From Azolla caroliniana (lineage: Eukaryota > Polypodiophyta), in NCBI GenBank assembly GCA_043228905.1, contig JBHGNT010000006.1:2914001-2978000 (forward strand): a DNA stretch of 64,000 nucleotides, read 5' to 3'. A program made the translations under genes and the position numbers. The first letter of the stretch is position 1. Each line of letters begins with the position of its first letter. Shown here one piece after another: positions 57,560 through 64,000 of the stretch. Below the pieces are notes generated by a model that saw nothing but the letters and a program-made list of their open reading frames with translations, made no database searches and was not told the origin of the DNA.

Positions 57560-59924
57560 ACACAACCTCACATCGGATCTCAACATCCCAGAACATTTCC
57601 GTGACCCACCCACTCGAATCTCCCCACCTTTACATTGGCTTCTTACAAAACCCACCATCCACCCAATTTCGATTCCACACTATGTTAGAACACTGACATA
57701 TATATCAACTGCGTATTACCTCCCCCTCACTATCGTTAGCGGACCTACTGCCATAGCAAAACCTTGCACCTCTTCCTGTTGACATTCGTAGAGTTGTGCT
57801 CCTATCGCAACTGTTGTCACGAACATTTTATTGCTTAATATTAATCGGCCCTTTTCTACATCTATTTTGTGTCAACTTTATTTCATCTTGTGGGGTTTAA
57901 CATTGTGTGTAAGTTGCTTCTATCCCATGTACTAATGGCTAGTAGCTAAGTCCTCCATTCATAATAATGCACACATGACTTAGCCACAAATCATCGACTA
58001 TCTATTGTCGACCTTCATCGATTGGCAACCACCACTACCAATATATCTTCCACGTAGTGTCCCAATTGGTTCGTTCGGTCATTGTTATTTGTAAGCATTG
58101 TTAAGTCATTATATTTCATACTACTGATCAATCCTTTCAACATAGTCTCACCATAGCAAACAACATCAATGAATGTTGCTCAAATTCCATAGTCCACCAT
58201 GACCTCCACCAACTAGCAATACAACTACCATGAACATTGATATTTGAAAGTGTTGTCAAGCCATTATATTGCTTACTACTAATCAATCCTTTTGACATGG
58301 TCTCATCATAGCAAACAACATCAATAAATGTTGCTCAAAGTCCATAGTACACTAGCAATACACATACCACTAACATATATACAAGATGCCATTATGTAAT
58401 ACCATAGTTGTCACAAAAGGCTCATAGAGCTTTGTCAATAGTTTATCAATTTATATATCATGTTTTATTTTTTTGTAACTACTCTAGATAAACTATGTTG
58501 TAGAGTTAGTATTACGAGATGTAACCTCCTCACATAGGCTAATGTATGATAGGCAAATATGATGAATGTCAAGTGGCAATCATGCATAGGCATGAAGTGG
58601 TCAAAACTCATAATATTAAGTTTGTCGCATAGCTTTGATCTATCGATAATTATAGGAAATAAAATATTTTATGTAAAAGGAGAACTTATTGCTTAAAGCT
58701 TGGTTTATGTAATGGAGCTCATTGCTTTAGGTGCCATATGACTTATTTGTAATCTCATGATAATTATGATATTATATGTATATACTTATGTTATTTTGTA
58801 TAAATGTTCATGACCTTTTGTGATGATTGTAGTATTCTAGATATCATTATGATATTTTGTATTGAACTTCATGAATACCATGCCAATTTGACTAGTGGCT
58901 AACTAGTTTGTGTACTTCCTTGACATCAATGAAATAATCAAGCTCCAACTTCACATTGGGTACGAGGAGTTGTTCACAATGGTTTGACCAAATTTGGACG
59001 TTCCTTTGGTATCTTGGATGAGACAAATTTAAACGCTTTTTGGTACCTTTGGATGAGACATGCATTGACCTCAGAGACAAGCTATGAGTTTATTTGAGCT
59101 TGGATGAGGAACAAAACCCAACCCTCGATCAAGAGCTCAATAAACCTTATATTTAGTACTTAAACTATATGTACTTGTTGTGGCCAACATAGCTTTAATA
59201 TTGTATGTGTGAACAATGTGGTTAGTATGATTGACCCACCCCAACCTTATATGTAAAAAAGGGATAAAACAATAAGGAGTCAACACTTGGTCATTCAATG
59301 ACAAGCATCGAGAACCACGACAAGATAAGTAATTACAATACCACATAACGGATCAAAATGGCAATTGAACTTTCACGCATAACTTGCTCATCTACCATTA
59401 CAACCACAATTAGCCACTTATATGGAAGTTCTAACAACACATTGTAGAATGTCTTCATGTTATCTTTGTTTCTGTTGTTATTTTTAACGTTAGACAAGTT
59501 TCCACAAACAAACATGGCACAATGAAGAAAACTCTAAAACATCCCATTGATAAACTTAATCTATCGATTAAGAAATATATGGAGTCTCTTCATCACCCAT
59601 TATGATCATGTATGGCTACTAAATTGGTTTGGAAAAGGTTATTACGTCTCTTGCATGAGGTATATGGCTCTAGAGTATATAAATAGGGGGCAATGATGTG
59701 GGTTGATATTATGGGCGAGGTAAAAGATTAGGGAAAAAGGTTAACTTTGCATTATATACAAGAGGTCAATATGTTGAGGAAGTGTAGCCATTTATGCCTA
59801 TTAATTCAGTACCAAATGGGGTGGTTGGGGAGATGATTAGTTCAATAATATTATGGGTTTTGTATGGGCGGGGGCTTCCAAAAACATCATAAGCTAAACT
59901 TGTATTGACAAAAAGACAACATGC
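57560..59924. other. Spacer downstream of the minisatellite
   Basis: No gene or recognisable transposon. Contains the 155 bp repeat below. Reading frames are short and interrupted. Confidence 0.5.
58087..58378. repeat. ~155 bp tandem repeat, 2 copies
   Basis: Two diverged direct copies (58087-58241 and 58242-58378), each with CATAGCAAACAACATCAAT and ATGTTGCTCAAA. Function unknown. Confidence 0.8.
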
Positions 59925-60135
59925 TATAAACGGGGAGGGTATAGACCAGTAGATATCGAAGGATATTTCAGCAAATTCAATGGAATGTTGTGGATGTAGT
60001 CAAGGAGATTTGGCTGACCTTGGTGCATACACTAAAAGGAGAATATGATGCTATCAAGGGGGATTCAAATGTAGTCTTTCAAAAGAAAGAGGCTTTTAAG
60101 AAGAGATTGAAAGTATTCTGCATGGTTAATGATTG
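59925..60135 (+). pseudogene. LINE ORF2 C-terminal fragment
   Basis: A plus-strand frame ([20 protein letters not shown], then GDSNVVFQKK) matches the C-terminal tail of the LINE at 8826-9119 (VHTIQGEYDSYKG). No ends or target duplication found; strongly decayed. Confidence 0.6.
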
Positions 60136-60562
60136 TATACGTTGGAGGCATAGAATGAACCATAGGTGCATTTGCATTCGAGGATGATTCAATCAAACGT
60201 GTATGGTAAATCATCTCAAAGTTGGATTGGATTTATAAGTTGTAAAAAAAATAAAGATTGGAATTTTAAAAAATGACTATCGTCTATATTAAATATTGAT
60301 TGAATCAAATGTTAACACAATTAAAAGTTCAAAACTTAGGAATTACTTTACTATTAAACATTAGAAAGCACGAACATAAAAATCAAATAGTTCAAAGATA
60401 TAATTGTATTTATGATGAACTCATCTTGCAATTATCGATGTTCTCATCTCGCAACTTGCCCACCATTGAATGCATCAATTTCTTCACTTTAGAACTTTAC
60501 AAAAAAATGAGTATGAACTATAGAGATTGAATCAAAATATGTCATTACAAATTATAATCAAA

Positions 60563-60760
60563 CAATAAAAAACTCATAAAACGTATATTCGAAAATATGA
60601 AGAAAATAGGACACTAACATAAAATTTTACTATGACATGACACTAATGAGCCAGAGAGAGAGAGAGAGAGAGGAGAGAAAATTAGGTTTCGAACACAAGA
60701 CAAGCAATAGAAACATAACAACTTACCACTAGAGTAAGGTAATTTCCAACGATAAAAAAA
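60563..60760 (-). mobile_element. SINE-like tRNA-head unit
   Basis: Relative of the 25675-26190 units: AAAACTCATAAAAC at 60570, CTCTAGTGGTAAG (A-box-like) and GTGTTCGAAACC (B-box-like) on the minus strand, with a GA tract at 60653-60673. Confidence 0.5.
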
Positions 60761-61365
60761 GAAAAAGACAAAAAAAAGGAATAAACAATTTTCCCTTTTC
60801 AAACGTGTTCATTTCCAAACGTTTGTATGCTTGCACGAACACGTTTATTACGCTCTATGGTTGGAGGTATCAGCCATCTCTTTGGGTATTTCCTCCACCG
60901 ATATGAGGCACGTGGTTGCTTTGGGAGTTATTTATGTCAATGATAGTCTATGAGCAGTTGAAAAGGTAAAAATCTATGCTGAGGTATCGTGTAAATCGTT
61001 TTAGACATAATATAAACCATTGTTGGATTTTCTAAATATAGTCATCTTTTCGTGTTTTTACATTAGAAGGTGCATCATGTGTAAGTTCAGTGCCAAGACT
61101 AGAGACTTTGAGGTCATTGGTTGAAGTTGGATGTAATTCATTTGATGTGCTTTGACATTAAGATCACCACACATTTGACCTCCTCCTAAAAAGATGGATT
61201 TTGTAACTGCAGTCTGCATACTAGTTAATTTATATACACTCAACGATGACATTTAAAACTTGTGATAAAATACATAAAAGGCAATTATTTTACACTGTGG
61301 TTTTAACTTTAACATTCAATATTGCTTTCACATTATGTTTTCTATGCCTTATCTTATTAATCCTT

Positions 61366-61413
61366 CTTTTTTCCAAAAAAACACTACTTCGCATTAGTTA
61401 GCAAACCGAATAC
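61366..61413 (-). mobile_element. 48 bp LINE-tail stub with 10 bp target-site duplication
   Basis: ATTAATCCTT flanks it at 61356-61365 and 61414-61423. The 48 bp between are the complement of the LINE 3' end (A-run/GG/T-run then CACTACTTCGCATTAGTTAG). It matches the end of the LINE at 44437 in opposite orientation. Confidence 0.75.
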
Positions 61414-61496
61414 ATTAATCCTTAGGGGAAGACATGTGAAGCTTTCTTTCACCTTCTTGTACTAGAAAATAAATCCATACCTTAAAAGTTGCAAGC

Positions 61497-61540
61497 CTTT
61501 GCTAACTAATGCGAAGTAGTGTTTTTTTTGGAAAAAAAAG
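61497..61540 (+). mobile_element. 44 bp LINE-tail stub with 11 bp target-site duplication
   Basis: AAGTTGCAAGC occurs at 61486-61496 and 61541-61551. The 44 bp between consist only of the LINE 3' terminus (TTTGCTAACTAATGCGAAGT, AGTG, T8, GG, A8), nearly identical to 44396-44437. Forms a near-perfect inverted repeat with the stub at 61366-61413. Confidence 0.8.
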
Positions 61541-62370
61541 AAGTTGCAAGCTTCCACAATACCTTGACAATATTATAACAATTCAAACTAGGAATAGCCC
61601 AAAATATATTGAAGAAGAGAAAATGGATATTTTGAATACAAGAACCATCAGGTTGAGAGTTGGTACACCTACTATACTACTTGTAAAAAGTGAGATAAAG
61701 TTGGTAGTCATTTATCCATCGTGAAGAAGCGATTCATTATCCACTAAAAACCTTGTTTTTCTCTTATATCTAAATGCATTTTAGACCACAAACCTATCTA
61801 TATATACATAACTAAACCAATCAAATAATCGACATTGGCATATTAATATATATTCACCTCTACCATTGACAATCCTTATCAAAAACATGTTATGAGCTAA
61901 TATGGTCTAAACATCAATTTCATTACCCTTAATTCCCCTTTAATTGGACATGCAATGGAGCAGATAACGCTATGTGGAGGGTCTACTCAATCATCGACAT
62001 TGTCCAACTCATTTGGTGGATTGTGGTTTGCATTGTTCCATAAGAGGGGAATTAAAGGTGATAGAATTGAATATTCGTTCATTGGGATCATATTAAGGAT
62101 GAGGAGAACATCAACTATCTATAATCTGACAAAGATGGGGAATAGGTAAAGTGCATGAATGTGATGACACATATTAGAGATGTATTGAGTAAAAATATGT
62201 ACATATTGCAAAGCCCAACAAAGGGCACCCAAATTTCTTAATAGCGAGACATGTGAAATCTGTAGTAAACATATATACTTTTTAGACATACCTCAGGACA
62301 TAAAGAAATTGCATTGGTATGGAAAAACATATCAAAGGTTTTGAGATGAAAATAGATGTTAATAATAATA

Positions 62371-62527
62371 GATAAGGTGGAGTGGTTTTACCCAACACCA
62401 AAGTATTTATTTAAGCTGATGGTTAGAATTTAGAAAAATACAGAGGATATGTGGTATATCTTGTATGTACATCTAGCCTTATCGCGTTTTCTAATACTAA
62501 TGTAGTATCTTTTTTTGGAAAAGAAGA
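62371..62527 (+). mobile_element. 157 bp LINE 3' fragment with 17 bp target-site duplication
   Basis: AGATGTTAATAATAATA (62354-62370) and AGATGTTAACAATAATA (62528-62544) flank an insert that ends in the LINE tail signature (CTAATGTAGTATC, T7, GG, A-run). Confidence 0.75.
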
Positions 62528-63139
62528 AGATGTTAACAATAATAACCAACCTTGTATATGAAAGTGAATTTATATCTTCCTTCTTGTTCTTTTGTAATTT
62601 GATGAGGGATTATTATCTTTACATATAGAGTTCCATGAAATCATATTTTACTAACAATAATACGGTATAATAATCATGGCAAGAAGTTTGATGTTAGTAT
62701 GTGATACATGTTGAAATGGCCAACTTGATTTTGTTTGTCTCCTACCATATACCCTTACTTTTAGCCTCCATGTGACCATACACATACATGTCCATATACT
62801 ATTTTCTTTTTCTGGTCCTTGTCAACCCAACTTATAAATTTGGTTGAATTTCATAATTGTTTAGTCAAGTCACTTGAAGGGCATTCATGCTACACAAATC
62901 AAACATTAGCTTATGTGTTTCACACTGTTAATGACATCCATTTCTAGTAAAGTTCTTTCATTGGTCTAGTTTCCTTTTCTTCTTTAGATCAGTGCATAAC
63001 ATGTACATGTGAGTAGCATAATACACGAGTGGGTTACTTTTAAACTATTTATAAGATTTGTAACTTATGACTATAGTAGTTATACAAAGGGAGGATATAA
63101 AATTAGGAAATATAAAAGAGCATTCCTATTTTATTTTAT

Positions 63140-63480
63140 TTTATTTTTCCAAAACAAAAAACTCCTTGCATTAGTTATAAAATTTTACAGTTGTCACTAT
63201 TACATACAAACAACAGAAGATGCTCAATAGTTCCATCTTATGTGGAGGCCCATTGATTCAAGAAAGGGAAATGTCGACCATTGCTGGATGAAGGCTAAGC
63301 GTTGTCTTTCAACCCATAGTGTTCTTGGGCTGATCAACTCCATCACAACTTGATCATTGGCATTGATGTGGGTTGAGTGACATTGTTAGTGGTGGAAAAT
63401 GAGATCTCATGTGCCTTTATTACCAACATCATCCTCTCCTCCTCATGTTCGTATCTATCATTTGGGGCTTGCGAAAACCT
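63140..63480 (-). mobile_element. LINE 3' fragment
   Basis: The left edge is the complemented tail (T-run, CC, A-run, ACTCCTTGCATTAGTTATAA), followed by sequence parallel to 30366-30560 (AGTTCCATCT.ATGTGGA, GGATGAAGGCTA.GCGTTGTC). The right edge is approximate; a loose CCTATT repeat on both sides may be the target duplication. Confidence 0.7.
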
Positions 63481-63645
63481 ATTAAATTAATTAAGTTTCT
63501 TTGGAAGAAAGCAAGATAATTATAGTAACCCAAGCCATGTTTCCCCTCAATTATCATGAACTTAAAGTTTTCCTAAACTTATAATCATTGTAAAGAATTA
63601 AGAGATGGATTCTATGCAGCGGAATAGATATGAACTGTGTGTGTG

Positions 63646-63682
<37 letters not shown>

Positions 63683-64000
63683 AGGAGTAAGACTCAGAGA
63701 ATACGTAGGGTAAAGTATATTAACAAAGGAGAAAGACTTGACATTATACAAGGTGGGAGGAGGGTGCTTTATATAGTCACCCTCTCTCTTCATTAACTAT
63801 AAGACTCATGGAGCATGGGGAATGTGAAAGCTCATAAGTTATGTGTCATAGAATATGATTCTATGACTCATACTAAATGCTAGAATACAAAGTGGTGACA
63901 TAATGGTGACTCTTGACCATTGGAGTTTCTATTCACTCTCAAGGTGAGTTCACACACTAGACCAAGTTGAGCTAGATTCTCAACAATCATTACATAACTT

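Larger units (their letters stand above)
60761..64000. other. Terminal spacer with small retroposon inserts
   Basis: Apart from the LINE stubs listed and a GA tract at 63652-63680, I see no gene or regulatory feature up to the window end. Confidence 0.5.

Overview
This window is nuclear DNA of a flowering plant. Evidence: two plant-type multicopper oxidase (laccase) genes with six short exons each, a 23-exon XRN-family exoribonuclease that carries the CCHC zinc knuckle placed as in plant XRNs, a plant-form ANKRD13/GPCR-chaperone-domain gene, many non-LTR retrotransposon (LINE) pieces, hAT-like and LTR elements, and abundant GA, CA and TACA microsatellites. The species cannot be named from this sequence alone. 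Only four genes look real; most of the rest is transposon-derived or anonymous AT-rich spacer.

Layout. 1-2.6 kb: spacer, a TACA/CA microsatellite and a GA-rich leader. 2641-4834 (+): ANKRD13-like gene, two coding exons. 4.8-7.5 kb: spacer. 7545-28161 and 28198-47232: two copies (A and B) of one direct tandem duplication of about 20 kb, each with one intact laccase gene on the minus strand (A 14129-16920, 577 aa; B 33209-36101, 583 aa). 47438-57083 (-): XRN gene of 23 coding exons, 1096 aa in my reconstruction. 57.1-64 kb: a GC-richer minisatellite just upstream of XRN, then gene-free DNA with small retroposon insertions.

How it fits together. The ancestral order was ANKRD13 - [laccase block] - XRN; the block was duplicated head to tail and the junction lies at about 28.16-28.20 kb. 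Because each copy serves as the empty-site control for the other, later insertions can be placed after the duplication: a 1.5 kb LINE (18 bp TSD), a compound LINE/LTR-like insert and a 1.25 kb hAT-like element in A; a 5.4 kb LINE (16 bp TSD), a 0.7 kb LINE and a MITE whose edge was then amplified three times in B. Laccase exon lengths are identical between copies except exon 1, while the DNA upstream of the promoters has diverged, suggesting duplicate genes with the same chemistry and possibly different regulation.

The most unusual signals are (i) two 44-48 bp LINE-tail stubs, each with its own target-site duplication, in opposite orientation within 200 bp at 61.4-61.55 kb; (ii) a recurring LINE 3' terminus made of a T-run, GG and an A-run; (iii) a large inverted LTR-like palindrome with a tRNA-Met primer-site match inside an XRN intron; and (iv) the laccase block duplication with its clean A/B insertion record. 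I found no CRISPR array, canonical tRNA, rRNA or operon, as expected for plant nuclear DNA. All exon boundaries were placed by eye from splice signals, reading phase and family similarity; no alignment or database search was run.
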